Source: Planctomycetota bacterium (GTDB lineage Bacteria; Planctomycetota; Planctomycetia; Pirellulales; UBA7805). Taken from it: 64,000 nt of DNA. Made by a program: the position numbers and the translations under genes. The stretch covers positions 55,359-119,358 of the forward strand of contig JAIOPX010000105.1 in the NCBI GenBank assembly GCA_021413705.1. The letters are read 5' to 3'. The notes beneath the pieces are model-generated. The model did no database searches and was not told the DNA's origin. It saw only the letters and a program-made list of their open reading frames with translations. Shown piece after piece: positions 44,878 through 53,652 of this stretch (positions are counted from its first letter, which is position 1; every line of letters begins with the position of its first letter).

Positions 44878-45262
44878 TCCTGCGTTCCTCGGTTGGGCGG
44901 GGTCAAAACGAGACCGCCGCGGCACGACAATCTTAGATTCTGGCGGCGAAGTCGTCGAGGTAAGTCGCGGCTTTGGGGAATTATGCCGCGGTTTGGTTTA
45001 CAGGCCGACGGCGGGAGCGTCAACGAGGCACGAAAAGCAGGGCAAAATCGAACCGGGTTATATGGGCTGCGTTGGGGCTGGCCCCCCCTTTCGTACCATA
45101 TTTCTCGATACATTCAGCAAGATGCGCGCCATCCGCATGTGGCAGCGAGCGGCCTAAACTAGAGAGGGACGAACTGTTGTTGCAGGGATCAATGCCGAAG
45201 CGGTTGAGTAACGCTTCTGGCAGCTTGCGCACAGCCCCCGGTTTTTCAGGCGTATCGCAACC
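44878..45262. other. Intergenic region between divergent genes
   Basis: About 385 bp upstream of both the ketosynthase homologue (minus) and the PilZ gene (plus). No gene or clear motif seen. Confidence 0.4.
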
Positions 45263-46252
45263 ATGTACGAGCGTAGGGAGTCCTACCGATTCCGCATTCC
45301 CCCCGGCGGTGACCAAGCCATGGTCACGGTCGATGGGGCTACATTCGTTGCGCGGCTCCTGGATACCTCGGCTGGCGGGCTTTCGCTGCGGATTGAAGAA
45401 CCGGTCCAGTGCAAGATCGGGCAGAAGGTGGAAGTGGAGTTGGGGGAGCATGACTTCAATTTGACCCGGGTAGTCCGAGTCGAGAATGACGAGGGTGCTA
45501 CAGTCTTGGGGCTGATGCGGCTGAAGGACCAGCGCTGGGACGAAATTGATGATCGCCCCGGTGTGCCCATCAGAAAGATCCTCAAGCGAGAACGCCGAGA
45601 TTGGCTCCCCGGTCCCCAGGCGCCGATAGGCGTGCTACTGCTCATTGTTGGAATGGCGATCGGATTCATGGTCTGGCGGCCTCAGCACGCCCCCGACCTG
45701 CCAAAGGATAAATCATCGAACATGGCGCCACCTCAGCTTGCTCCGGCCGAACCTGCCAAACCGAGAGCGTCCAAGCCCGTTCCCCAACGAACGCCTGCAC
45801 CTCAGCCAGCTCCTGCCACAGTGCCTAAGACGGCCAAAACGCCTGCGTCTGCACCCTCGACTGTTCCGGCTGCGGAAAGCCCGCAGTGGCCTGTGAGCAT
45901 TGCGCCTGTGTCGCCCAAGGCAGCCTCGGCTGGCGACTCGCCAAAGTCCGCGCAGGGTGATTTCCAGCGGATTCTGGCTCGGCTTCCTCGATCTGTTCAG
46001 TTTCAATTCCGTCAACTTGAATCGCTGGCAAGGTCTCCCGGGCCTCGCGGCGCATGGCTCCAAACGCAGCAAGAGGTTCAGCGAATCGTGGAGCGCCTGG
46101 AAGCGCAATTGGCTTCGGTATTCGAGCAAAGTGGCAGTGACGAGCCCGCGCTGAATAAGGTGTCGCAGCCGCTCATTGACGACGCTCGGAGGAAGATCGA
46201 CAAGCTGCACGGAAATAGCCCGCCGCAGCGCGAAACGGGAGCGGGTTCGTAG
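45263..46252 (+). CDS. PilZ-domain membrane protein
   Basis: 329 residues. Residues 1-100 are a PilZ domain: the c-di-GMP motifs RRESYRF (residues 4-10) and DTSAGGLSLR are both present. A membrane helix follows (PIGVLLLIVGMAIGFMVW, ~120-138), then a ~90-residue Pro/Ala/Lys-rich linker, and a C-terminal helical domain (FRQLESLARSPGPRGAWLQTQQEVQRIVERLEAQLASVFEQ). It probably senses c-di-GMP in the cytosol and signals to the envelope. The stop codon lies in the GTAG foot of the element at 46249, so the native C-terminus may have been altered. Confidence 0.85.
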   Translation: MYERRESYRFRIPPGGDQAMVTVDGATFVARLLDTSAGGLSLRIEEPVQCKIGQKVEVELGEHDFNLTRVVRVENDEGATVLGLMRLKDQRWDEIDDRPGVPIRKILKRERRDWLPGPQAPIGVLLLIVGMAIGFMVWRPQHAPDLPKDKSSNMAPPQLAPAEPAKPRASKPVPQRTPAPQPAPATVPKTAKTPASAPSTVPAAESPQWPVSIAPVSPKAASAGDSPKSAQGDFQRILARLPRSVQFQFRQLESLARSPGPRGAWLQTQQEVQRIVERLEAQLASVFEQSGSDEPALNKVSQPLIDDARRKIDKLHGNSPPQRETGAGS

Positions 46253-46342
46253 GTCAGGCTATTGCCTGACGGATTCCGCTGAAATATCCAGATGTTTCAT
46301 CGGCTTGTGCCGCATCCACCGTCAGGCAATAGCCTGACCTAC
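46249..46342. repeat. Paired-hairpin element (REP/BIME-like), 94 bp
   Basis: The ends are perfect 24-bp inverted copies. Each starts with GTAG and contains its own hairpin GTCAGGC-TATT-GCCTGAC. The left copy is 46249-46272 and the right 46319-46342, around a ~46-bp spacer. The left GTAG gives the stop codon of the PilZ gene (TAG at 46250-46252). Confidence 0.92.
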
Positions 46343-46417
46343 CGCTCTTTGTTACAATCGGCGGCTCGATTTGTCCGTTTGTATTCGTTTCGTCCGCGTA
46401 AGTGCGAGGTGTACGTC

Positions 46418-47503
46418 GTGAGCAAGACAGCCGGCAAGAAGTTAAACATCGCAGTCATTCCCGGCGACGGCACCGGCCCGGAAGTGGTGGCAGAAGGGCT
46501 TAAAGTTCTCAAAGCCGTTGCGGCCTTGGAATCGTTCACCTACGAAACGAAGAACTTCGATTTCGGCGGCGATCGCTATTTGAAGACTGGCGACGTGCTG
46601 CCGGCAGGCGCGGTGGACGAGCTGCGAAAATTCGACGCCATCTTCCTAGGCGCTGTGGGGCACCCCGACGTGCCGCCGGGCGTTCTGGAAAAGGGACTGC
46701 TGCTCGAGTTGCGTTTCCAACTCGATCAATACATCAACCTCCGCCCGGTCAAACTGCTGCCGGGTGTGGAGACGCCGCTGTCTGGCAAAGGCCCTGCGGA
46801 TATCGACTTTGTCGTCGTGCGCGAGAACACGGAAGACATGTACTGCGGCGTCGGCGGGTTTCTCAAGAAGCACACGGCCGATGAAGTAGCCACTCAAACG
46901 GCCATCTACACACGCAAGGGTTGCGAGCGGTGCATCCGCTGGGCGTTTGAATATACGCGCAAGCGGAACAATCCCAAGGGACGGATGCTGACGCTGGTGG
47001 CCAAGACAAACGTGCTGACCTACGGCCACGACCTGTGGTGGCGGACATTTCAGGATGTCGCCAAGGAGTATCCCGACGTAAAGGCCGACTACAACCACGT
47101 CGATGCCTGTTGCATGTGGATGGTCAAGAATCCCGAGTATTTTGACGTGATCGTCACCACCAACATGTTTGGCGACATCATTACCGACCTCGGCGGCATC
47201 CTCCAAGGAGGCATGGGAGTGGCCGCCGGCGGCAACATTAACCCTGACCCAGGCGGCACGAGCATGTTCGAGCCCATGGGAGGGAGCGCGCCCAAATATA
47301 CCGGCCAGGGTGTCATCAACCCGATCGCCGCCATCAACGCCGTGGCCATGCTGCTGGAGCAATGCGGCCAGTCCGCCGCCGCCGATCGAGTGAACCGGGC
47401 CGTGGCCGCCGTGACGGGAACCAAAATGAAGAGCCAAGCCGCTGGCAAAATGGGGCACAGCACCAGCCAGATCGGCGATCTGGTGGTGGCGGCACTTGTT
47501 TAG
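46418..47503 (+). CDS. leuB: 3-isopropylmalate dehydrogenase
   Basis: 361 residues from the GTG at 46418 with GAGGT ~7 bp upstream; a longer in-frame start would run through the repeat element. LNIAVIPGDGTGPEVVAEG opens the decarboxylating dehydrogenase fold. YINLRPVKLLPG, VVRENTEDMYCGVGG, the catalytic Lys in LVAKTNVL, and the metal/substrate Asp in MFGDIITDLGGILQGGMG are all in place. The length and the ENTEDMY loop fit LeuB-type enzymes; tartrate or isocitrate activity in relatives cannot be ruled out. It oxidises 3-isopropylmalate with NAD in leucine synthesis. No other leu genes are near. Confidence 0.9.
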   Translation: MSKTAGKKLNIAVIPGDGTGPEVVAEGLKVLKAVAALESFTYETKNFDFGGDRYLKTGDVLPAGAVDELRKFDAIFLGAVGHPDVPPGVLEKGLLLELRFQLDQYINLRPVKLLPGVETPLSGKGPADIDFVVVRENTEDMYCGVGGFLKKHTADEVATQTAIYTRKGCERCIRWAFEYTRKRNNPKGRMLTLVAKTNVLTYGHDLWWRTFQDVAKEYPDVKADYNHVDACCMWMVKNPEYFDVIVTTNMFGDIITDLGGILQGGMGVAAGGNINPDPGGTSMFEPMGGSAPKYTGQGVINPIAAINAVAMLLEQCGQSAAADRVNRAVAAVTGTKMKSQAAGKMGHSTSQIGDLVVAALV

Positions 47504-47545
47504 CGGCGTGGGCAACGCCCCGCGTTTTTCCGTACGTGCGGTGAA

Positions 47546-48442
47546 TTACTGACCAGCCGCAAAGGCTTCGCCGCCATTGCACGTACCCATTGAAATCCAG
47601 ATCGTTAGGTCAATTTCGGTGGCGACCTGGGTACCGTGATTGTCCGCATACATGACATTGACCAAGCCGGGATGCATGCTGCTGGCTGTGCCCACATAAG
47701 TTGCGAAATTAGTCTTGTTAGTGCCCGAAATGGGGGCCGTGGCTGTGCCGGAGACAGGTTTGTTCTTGTGCGTGTAAGCACTGGAACCGGGTCCGCCGAG
47801 CGCCCACAACCCAGAGGGATCCGTGGTTGTCTTCCCCGAGATGGTTTCACTGACCATGACGGTATTCGATGTGCCGTCCACAGCCATCACAGCAAAGCTG
47901 GAGGTTGAGTCGAAACGGAAGGGGCCAAGGTTGACGGCCGATGCCGGTTGCAGCGTGTCCGATCCAAAGTTGAATACGAAATTGGAGCGGCCAAAACTGC
48001 CGGTGGTTTCTAAGTTGGTTCCGGTCAGGGTCACCGCGCCACTGGGGTTGTCGCTGGGGCAATTGAAAATGGGGATCTTCTTGGCGGTGGCGGCAGGAGT
48101 GCCCGCTGCGGTGCCGGTGAAGGTGCCGAAGAGTTTACCGACGTTCGCCAATTCCAACTGCGAAAGGATCGCCGACTGCGCTGAGTAGAGCGAAGTCTTG
48201 TAGACGCCCACAGGAATGGACTCGGCGTTCTGACTGGAGTAGCCATGCACGGCCATCGAGACGTTACGCATGTTGCTTTGGCAATTGGCGCGGCGGGCCG
48301 CTTCACGGGCCATCTGAATGGCGGGCAACAACAGGCCGATCAAAATGCCGATGATGGCAATCACCACCAACAACTCGACCAGCGTAAATCCACGGCGAAC
48401 CGGCCGTGCGCATCGCGGCGATGCAGAAGTCATGTATTTCAT
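47546..48442 (-). CDS. DUF1559 pseudopilin-like protein, tandem copy 1
   Basis: 298 residues from the ATG at 48442, with AGGAG 10 bp upstream. The type IV prepilin signal is [19 protein letters not shown] (cleavage after Gly), followed by the hydrophobic helix and the [16 protein letters not shown] segment typical of DUF1559. The C-terminal part has [28 protein letters not shown] and [18 protein letters not shown], the usual end block. Planctomycetes encode dozens of these; they are probably surface or periplasmic pseudopilins of unknown role. It is nearly identical to the gene at 48739. Confidence 0.92.
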   Translation of the reverse strand: MKYMTSASPRCARPVRRGFTLVELLVVIAIIGILIGLLLPAIQMAREAARRANCQSNMRNVSMAVHGYSSQNAESIPVGVYKTSLYSAQSAILSQLELANVGKLFGTFTGTAAGTPAATAKKIPIFNCPSDNPSGAVTLTGTNLETTGSFGRSNFVFNFGSDTLQPASAVNLGPFRFDSTSSFAVMAVDGTSNTVMVSETISGKTTTDPSGLWALGGPGSSAYTHKNKPVSGTATAPISGTNKTNFATYVGTASSMHPGLVNVMYADNHGTQVATEIDLTIWISMGTCNGGEAFAAGQ

Positions 48443-48673
48443 GGCGTTCGGTCTCCTGTCCGCCTTCCGTCCCTGTTCCGCAGAGATGATGGAATGATCG
48501 AGTAAGAAAACGCAGTTGTGCGGAGAGGGATCGCCTGAAGGGCAATCGGGTAACCTAATCGCCGCTGGGCAGTCTGAACCCGAACCGGCGATGGGCCTGA
48601 TGATCTTTCGCTCCCCTCCACGGAATTCCAATATAGCTAGAGCCTGCGTGCGATGCCATACGGATCAAAATCA

Positions 48674-48713
48674 TAAAAAAGCCCCCGGCAACCAACTCGA
48701 TTGCCGGGGGCTT
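48674..48713 (-). terminator. Intrinsic terminator of the DUF1559 gene at 48739
   Basis: On the minus strand AAGCCCCCGGCAA pairs perfectly with TTGCCGGGGGCTT (9-nt loop), followed by T6. It lies 25 bp after the stop codon. Confidence 0.9.
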
Positions 48714-48738
48714 GTGTTAAAAAAGCTGAGCAAAGTGG

Positions 48739-49635
48739 CTAGTTGCTGCCAGCCGCGAAGGCTTCGCCGCCGTTGCAGGTTCCCATTGAGGTCCAGATCG
48801 TAAGGTCAATTTCGGTGGCGATCTGGGTACCGTGATTGTCGGCATACATGACATTGACCAAGCCGGGATGCATACTACTGGCCGTTCCCACATAGGTACT
48901 GAAATCCGTCTTGCTGGCTCCCGAGATGGGGGCCGTGGCAGTACCAGAGACAGGTTTGTTCTTGTGGGTGTAGCCGCTGGAACCGGGTCCGCCAAGCGCC
49001 CACAAGCCCGAGGGATCGGTCGTTGTCTTGCCCGAGATGGTTTCACTGACCATCACGGTGTTGGACGTGCCGTCCACGGCCATCACGGCAAAACTGGAAG
49101 TCGAGTCGAATCGGAAGGGGCCAAGGTTGGTAGCCACTGCAGGCTGCATCGTATCCGATCCAAAGTTGAACACGAAATTGGAGCGGCCAAAGCTGCCCGT
49201 GGTTTCCACGTTGGTTCCGGTCAGGGTCACCGCGCCACTGGGGTTGTCGCTGGGGCAATTGTAAATTGGGATCTTCTTCGCGGTGGCGGCAGGAGTGCCC
49301 GCGGCAGTACCAGTGAAGGTGCCGAAGAGTTTACCGACGTTCGCCAATTCCAACTGCGACAGGATTGCTGCCTGCGCCGAATAGAGCGAAGTCTTGTACA
49401 CACCCACAGGGATGGACTCGGCGTTTTGGCTGGAATAGCCATGCACTGCCATCGAGACGTTGCGCATGTTGCTCTGGCAGTTGGCACGGCGGGCAGCTTC
49501 ACGGGCCATTTGAATGGCGGGCAACAACAGGCCGATCAAAATGCCGATGATGGCAATCACCACCAACAACTCGACCAGCGTAAATCCACGGCGAACCGGC
49601 CGTGCGCGGTGTGTGGAACTTAGTCTTGATCTCAT
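48739..49635 (-). CDS. DUF1559 pseudopilin-like protein, tandem copy 2
   Basis: 298 residues from the ATG at 49635, with GGGAG 7 bp upstream. From [13 protein letters not shown] onward it matches the copy at 47546 almost residue for residue; differences are few (for example [50 protein letters not shown]). At the DNA level many third positions differ, so the duplication is not brand-new, or it is being homogenised by conversion. A perfect terminator follows. Confidence 0.92.
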   Translation of the reverse strand: MRSRLSSTHRARPVRRGFTLVELLVVIAIIGILIGLLLPAIQMAREAARRANCQSNMRNVSMAVHGYSSQNAESIPVGVYKTSLYSAQAAILSQLELANVGKLFGTFTGTAAGTPAATAKKIPIYNCPSDNPSGAVTLTGTNVETTGSFGRSNFVFNFGSDTMQPAVATNLGPFRFDSTSSFAVMAVDGTSNTVMVSETISGKTTTDPSGLWALGGPGSSGYTHKNKPVSGTATAPISGASKTDFSTYVGTASSMHPGLVNVMYADNHGTQIATEIDLTIWTSMGTCNGGEAFAAGSN

Positions 49636-49984
49636 ATGTGTCTCCCTATTCCCGTTCGGCCTCAATCTCTGTTCCCGTTGAGATGGATAACCGATTAGGA
49701 AAAAAACAAAGAACCGGGTGTCTTCGACCCCTGAACGAACCGCGACGCTAATTGCCGCATTCGCAAGTCCCTTGCCGGCTGCGAACGATGGCAGTGACGA
49801 TGCACTGCTCCCTGGAAAGGCGCTCTTTACTATAGCTAAGATCGACCAGCCAGGGCAATGGCCTCCACAACTTCAGAATTTACCAGGGCTTAGGGGAAGC
49901 GTCAAGGAAATTGCGGGACAGAATTGTCTGACAAAGGCGAGCGGGGGGCGTAAGCCCCCTGTTTCTGCCCCCCCCAGGTTGGAT
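49636..49984. other. Intergenic region with a GC-rich hairpin
   Basis: About 350 bp without a gene. It contains the hairpin GGGGGC-gtaa-GCCCCC (around 49946-49962), a common planctomycete-style palindrome without a T-tract, which may end the DUF1559 transcript from 50863. Confidence 0.4.
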
Positions 49985-50863
49985 TCAGGGGTATTGGTAC
50001 TGCTCCTGCCCCTCCGTCGTCGCCATCGCTCGCCAAATGGCCGGGTCGATGTTGACGTCAATCGCTTTGCCGTGGTTGTCCGCATACATCACATTGACCA
50101 AACCCGGGTGCATACTGCTGGCCGTGCCCACGGCATTGCTGAAGTCGGTGGCACTGCGGGCAAGGATGGGTGCCAGTCCGGTGCCAGAACGGGGCAGATT
50201 CTTGTGCGTGTAGCCACTGGAACCAGCCTCACCATAGCCCCAGGCACCCGAAGGATCTGCCGGCGTTTTGCCCGAAATCGTTTCACTCACCATCACGGTA
50301 TTACTTGTGCCGTCGGCGGCCATCGTGTCGAAGGCCGACGCCATGCCGACGCGAAATACACCCTGGTCGCGCTGGGCGCGGGGCTCCATCGTATCCGCAC
50401 CAAAGCAGAAGACGAAGCTAGACCGGGCATAGGTTCCGCGGCCTGGGCTGGTGTAAGTTCCCTGGGGATTGTCGCTGGGGCAGTTGTAGATGGGGACTTT
50501 TTTCGACGTGGCAATGGAAGAAGTGTCAGCTGTGCCTCCATAAGTTCCAAATAGTTTCTGCAAGTTGGCCAGTTCCAACTGTGCGAGGATCACGGATTGG
50601 GCCGGGTAGCGAGACGATTTGTAAACGCCGACTGGAATGGCCTCTGCGTTCTGGCCGGAATACCCATGCACGGCCATGGAGACGTTGCGCATGTTGCTAT
50701 GGCAGTTAGCCCGACGATTGTTGCCATTGCTGTGCTGGCAGCTTGGCAGGAGGACAACCAGCAACAGTCCGATGACGCCGATGACTACCAGGAGTTCAAT
50801 GAGCGACAGTCCGCGCCGATAAGAGGCGGGACGAATCGTCTGGAGATAAATGGCCCGGTTCAT
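49985..50863 (-). CDS. DUF1559 pseudopilin-like protein, diverged third copy
   Basis: 292 residues from the ATG at 50863. The prepilin signal is YRRGLSLIELLVVIGVIGLLLVVLLPS, then [63 protein letters not shown]. It aligns throughout with the two copies downstream but shows far more substitutions and loses the REAAR motif (QHSNGNNRRANC). The shared and unusual [14 protein letters not shown] and IPVGVYKSS segments show all three come from one local ancestor. Confidence 0.9.
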   Translation of the reverse strand: MNRAIYLQTIRPASYRRGLSLIELLVVIGVIGLLLVVLLPSCQHSNGNNRRANCHSNMRNVSMAVHGYSGQNAEAIPVGVYKSSRYPAQSVILAQLELANLQKLFGTYGGTADTSSIATSKKVPIYNCPSDNPQGTYTSPGRGTYARSSFVFCFGADTMEPRAQRDQGVFRVGMASAFDTMAADGTSNTVMVSETISGKTPADPSGAWGYGEAGSSGYTHKNLPRSGTGLAPILARSATDFSNAVGTASSMHPGLVNVMYADNHGKAIDVNIDPAIWRAMATTEGQEQYQYP

Positions 50864-50970
50864 AGAAATGTCCCCCACGCAAGCCGATCCCCCGGGATTC
50901 AGTGTATCTTTGGGTCGGTCTGGGGACAACAAGAATTTGCGAGTTGCTTAGCGGATGAGGAGTCGCAGAA

Positions 50971-51091
50971 GTAGGTCCATTCTGCCGGAATGGACCTTAT
51001 GTGGACGTCGAAAGGACCGTGGAACGTTGCTAGATGCTTCTTGACCGCATGACCCGTAAACGCAAGGTCCGCCTCGGCAAGGCGGACCTAC
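50971..51091. repeat. Paired-hairpin element (REP/BIME-like), 121 bp
   Basis: The left end is GTAG then GTCCATTC-TGCCG-GAATGGAC. The right end, read on the minus strand, is GTAG then GTCCGCC-TTGCCGA-GGCGGAC. The outer 8 bp (GTAGGTCC/GGACCTAC) form the terminal inverted repeat. The right foot lies 2 bp from the stop codon of miaE. Confidence 0.75.
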
Positions 51092-51093
51092 TT

Positions 51094-51669
51094 TCAGCTA
51101 TGCATCCGTACGTCCGGCTCCCCTACGGCGATGATCTCGGCTTCGGCGGTGGCCAGTTCTTCCAGCCGATTGTGTACCACGTCCTCGGGAGCGAACATTG
51201 TGGCCAGCCGCACGTAGGTGCTGTGGTGCCGGGCTTCGGACTCGAACAAACTGCCGTAAAACTCCGCCAGTTCGGCGTCCTGGATCTGGTCGCGTAGGCA
51301 GGCAAACCGCTCGCAACTGCGGGCTTCGATCAGACCGGCGATCAGGAGGCGATCGACGGCCCGCTGCGGTTCCAACTTGCGGACCAGGTCGTTGAGTTTG
51401 CGGCCATATTGCCCAGGCTTGAGGCGGCGGAAACGGATGCCTCGGCGACTGAGCAGATCGAGAACCTGTCCAAAGTGCTCCAGCTCCTCGACGACGATTT
51501 CGGACAACTCACGGCACAGCGGCTCTCGATCGACATAGGCGAAGATCAGGTTCATCGCCGTGCCGGCGGCCTTCTTCTCACAATGGGCGTGGTCGATCAA
51601 TACCGCATCGAGGTGAGCAGCTACTTCATCGGGCCACTCGGGCCGGGTTACGCTTTTGAGGCTCAGCAT
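51094..51669 (-). CDS. miaE: MiaE-like tRNA-(ms2io6A) hydroxylase
   Basis: 191 residues. The diiron ferritin-like ligands are seen in LIDHAHCEKKAAG (Glu), SEIVVEELEHFGQVL (Glu and ExxH), LIEARSCERF (Glu) and FESEARHHSTYVRLA (ExxRH). MiaE hydroxylates the isopentenyl group of ms2i6A37 in tRNA; length and motif spacing match the family. The enzyme acts in the cytosol after MiaA/MiaB, whose genes are not in the window. The 3' end touches the paired-hairpin element at 50971. Confidence 0.92.
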   Translation of the reverse strand: MLSLKSVTRPEWPDEVAAHLDAVLIDHAHCEKKAAGTAMNLIFAYVDREPLCRELSEIVVEELEHFGQVLDLLSRRGIRFRRLKPGQYGRKLNDLVRKLEPQRAVDRLLIAGLIEARSCERFACLRDQIQDAELAEFYGSLFESEARHHSTYVRLATMFAPEDVVHNRLEELATAEAEIIAVGEPDVRMHS

Positions 51670-51745
51670 GAGCGGCTAGGGGTGAGAGGTGAGGGGACAG
51701 GGATGAGGGGCGAGGGAGCAGGGTTTTGCAGACGGTCAGATTGTC

Positions 51746-52609
51746 TTAGGGCCGCCTACTGAAAGTTTTCGTCGGAGATTGTTCACCCAGTTGGCGATCC
51801 ACCCGTGCGATCCAGCTCGATAAGAGTCGATGGAACGCGCCTGGCATCATTCGTTTGATGCGCCACAGCAAGCGAGCCCGCAGGCCATCGACGACATACA
51901 ACTTGCGGCGGTACATGGCGCGGATCGCGCGGTCGGCCACCCATGTAGCGGTAATTCGGGCCGTGGCGTTGAACTCTTTCGCCTGCTGCCGGCTGCGTTC
52001 ATTGCTGAACCGGCCGCTGGGGATCAGGTTCGACTGGAAAAAGCCAGGGCAGACGACCGTCACGCCAAAGCCCCGTGGATGCAGTTCGTTGTAGAGCGTT
52101 TCACTCAGTGCAATCAGTCCTGCCTTGGCGACGTTGTAGGCTCCCATGGTAGGTGGCGCGATAAGCCCTGCGACGGAGGCGATATTCAATACATAGGCCG
52201 TGCCCGGCTGCTCCGTCATCCACGGCACCATGGTGTGGCAACCGTAAATTGGTCCTTGGAGGTTAGTATCCAAAATCCATTGCCAGTCTTCGGGAGCAAA
52301 CTCGCCGACTGCCCCAGCCCCGCATACCCCGGCGTTGTTGACCAGCAGATCGAGCCGCGGCCAGCGGTCTTGGAGTCGATCGCGAAGTTGCCGCCAAGCC
52401 ACGGGATCGGTCACGTCGAGCAGTTCGCATTCCCCATGTCCGCCGGCCGCCTCGACCAATTCCAAGGTTTCTGCCAATCCCACTTCGTCCTGATCGGTAA
52501 GTGCCAGCCGCCAGCCATCCCGGGCCAGCCGTACAGCCAAAGCGCGGCCCAGCCCTCCGGCGGCGCCGGTAAGAATGCCGTGGCGGGGTGAGCTAGGCGA
52601 TGGAGCCAT
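51746..52609 (-). CDS. Short-chain dehydrogenase/reductase
   Basis: 287 residues from the ATG at 52609; an in-frame extension upstream is not protein-like. NAD(P) loop TGAAGGLGRALAV (residues ~13-25), LVNNAGVCGAG, and the active site Ser (NIASVAG), Tyr and Lys (YNVAKAG) are present. The C-terminal ~60 residues (VADRAIRAMYRRKLYVVDGLRARLLWRIKRMMPGAFHRLL) are basic with an amphipathic helix, as in membrane-associated classical SDRs acting on lipid or acyl substrates. The substrate is unknown; purine-rich low-complexity DNA separates it from miaE. Confidence 0.9.
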   Translation of the reverse strand: MAPSPSSPRHGILTGAAGGLGRALAVRLARDGWRLALTDQDEVGLAETLELVEAAGGHGECELLDVTDPVAWRQLRDRLQDRWPRLDLLVNNAGVCGAGAVGEFAPEDWQWILDTNLQGPIYGCHTMVPWMTEQPGTAYVLNIASVAGLIAPPTMGAYNVAKAGLIALSETLYNELHPRGFGVTVVCPGFFQSNLIPSGRFSNERSRQQAKEFNATARITATWVADRAIRAMYRRKLYVVDGLRARLLWRIKRMMPGAFHRLLSSWIARVDRQLGEQSPTKTFSRRP

Positions 52610-52782
52610 CAGGGATAGAAAGAATTTGCAACGGGTAGGAGAGAGATTGGGAGGGTTGATTCTACCCGAAAATCTGAACCCTGCCCACGTAGCAGGGCCG
52701 GTCAAAAACCCTGTCATTCAGGATCCGGTCATTCAAGATGACGACCATTTGCTGTGCGGGCTGGGGTTGCAAAAAGGGTGCA

Positions 52783-53555
52783 AAAAGGTGACAGCCACCA
52801 AAATTGACGTGTCTGGCGAAATTGGGTAAACCTGTGTCATGCCAAGACCAACAAGATACGTTCCGGGCGGCATGGTCTTTCACGTGCTGATTCGTGGCGC
52901 GGGGCGGCGCAATCTGTTTGATAAAGACGCCGATTTCCTGGCCTTCGAGCGTGTGATCGAGGAAACGCTGCGAGCGCGGCCGATGCGGATTTGCGCCTAT
53001 TGCCTGATGAGCAATCACCGGCACCTCGTTTTGTGGCCGGAGCATGACGGTGACTTGCCGTCGTTCGTGCAGCAATTGACCAACACGCACGTCAAACGGT
53101 GGAAGGAGCACCGCCGGGAAATTGGCGACGGACATCTCTACCAAGGCCGATACAAATCGTTCCCCGTGCAAACGGACGAGTACTTCTATCAGGTCGTGCG
53201 ATACGTGGAGCGCAACGCGTTGCGGGCCAATCTGGTCGCCCGGGTCGAGGGTTGGCGTTGGTCGAGCCTTGGTAGCCCGACGCGCCCAGACTCCTTGCAG
53301 CGGCTGATCTCGGACTGGCCCGTCCCGCGCCCAGCCATGTGATTGGACCACGTCAACGCGCCGCAAACCGAAGCCGAATTGGCAGCGCTACGCCGCTGCG
53401 TTAACCGAGGAACACCCTACGGCGAGGCCCCCTGGGTAGAATCCACATCTGAAAGACTTAACCTCGACTCCACGCTCCGCCCCCGCGGACGCCTAAGGCG
53501 GAAGTAACCTATCCGCATTGCCCAATATTCCCAGATTTGGTGGCTGTCACCTTTT
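52783..53555 (+). mobile_element. RAYT transposase unit flanked by 20-bp perfect inverted repeats
   Basis: AAAAGGTGACAGCCACCAAA (52783-52802) recurs as its exact reverse complement at 53536-53555, enclosing the single transposase gene with ~36 bp and ~28 bp margins. The repeat contains GGTG...CACC and can fold by itself. A third copy of GTGGCTGTCACCTTTTCTTC occurs at 56764-56783 without a transposase. Together these suggest the transposase's own repeats. Confidence 0.75.
52839..53507 (+). pseudogene. REP-associated tyrosine transposase (Y1/IS200-like, RAYT), interrupted by an in-frame stop
   Basis: The intact part (52839-53342) encodes 167 residues: GGMVFHVLIRGAGRRNLFDKDADFLAFERVI, the HUH motif NHRHLVLW, the helix with GHLYQGRYKSFPVQ, and the tyrosine region YFYQVVRYVERNALRANLV. 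After WPVPRPAM comes TGA at 53340-53342, then the same frame continues 54 codons as LDHVNAPQTEAELAALRRCVNRGTPYGEAPWV...LDSTLRPRGRLRRK and stops at 53507. This is the C-terminal tail I know from full-length relatives, where a Trp stands at the stop, so a TGG to TGA change is the simplest explanation. Catalytic residues lie before the stop, so partial activity is possible. Confidence 0.85.
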
Positions 53556-53582
53556 CTTCTCCACCTTTTCTTCTCTGGTAAT

Positions 53583-53618
53583 GAAAAAGCCCCGTCAAAC
53601 CCGAGGGCGGGACGGAGC
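53583..53618 (-). terminator. Intrinsic terminator of the PEP-CTERM gene
   Basis: On the minus strand GCTCCGTC pairs with GACGGGGC (one wobble), loop ~14 nt, followed by TTTTTC. It lies 35 bp after the stop codon at 53653. Confidence 0.7.
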
Positions 53619-53652
53619 ATTTGTGGATACAAATAACACGGACACCGAGCGA

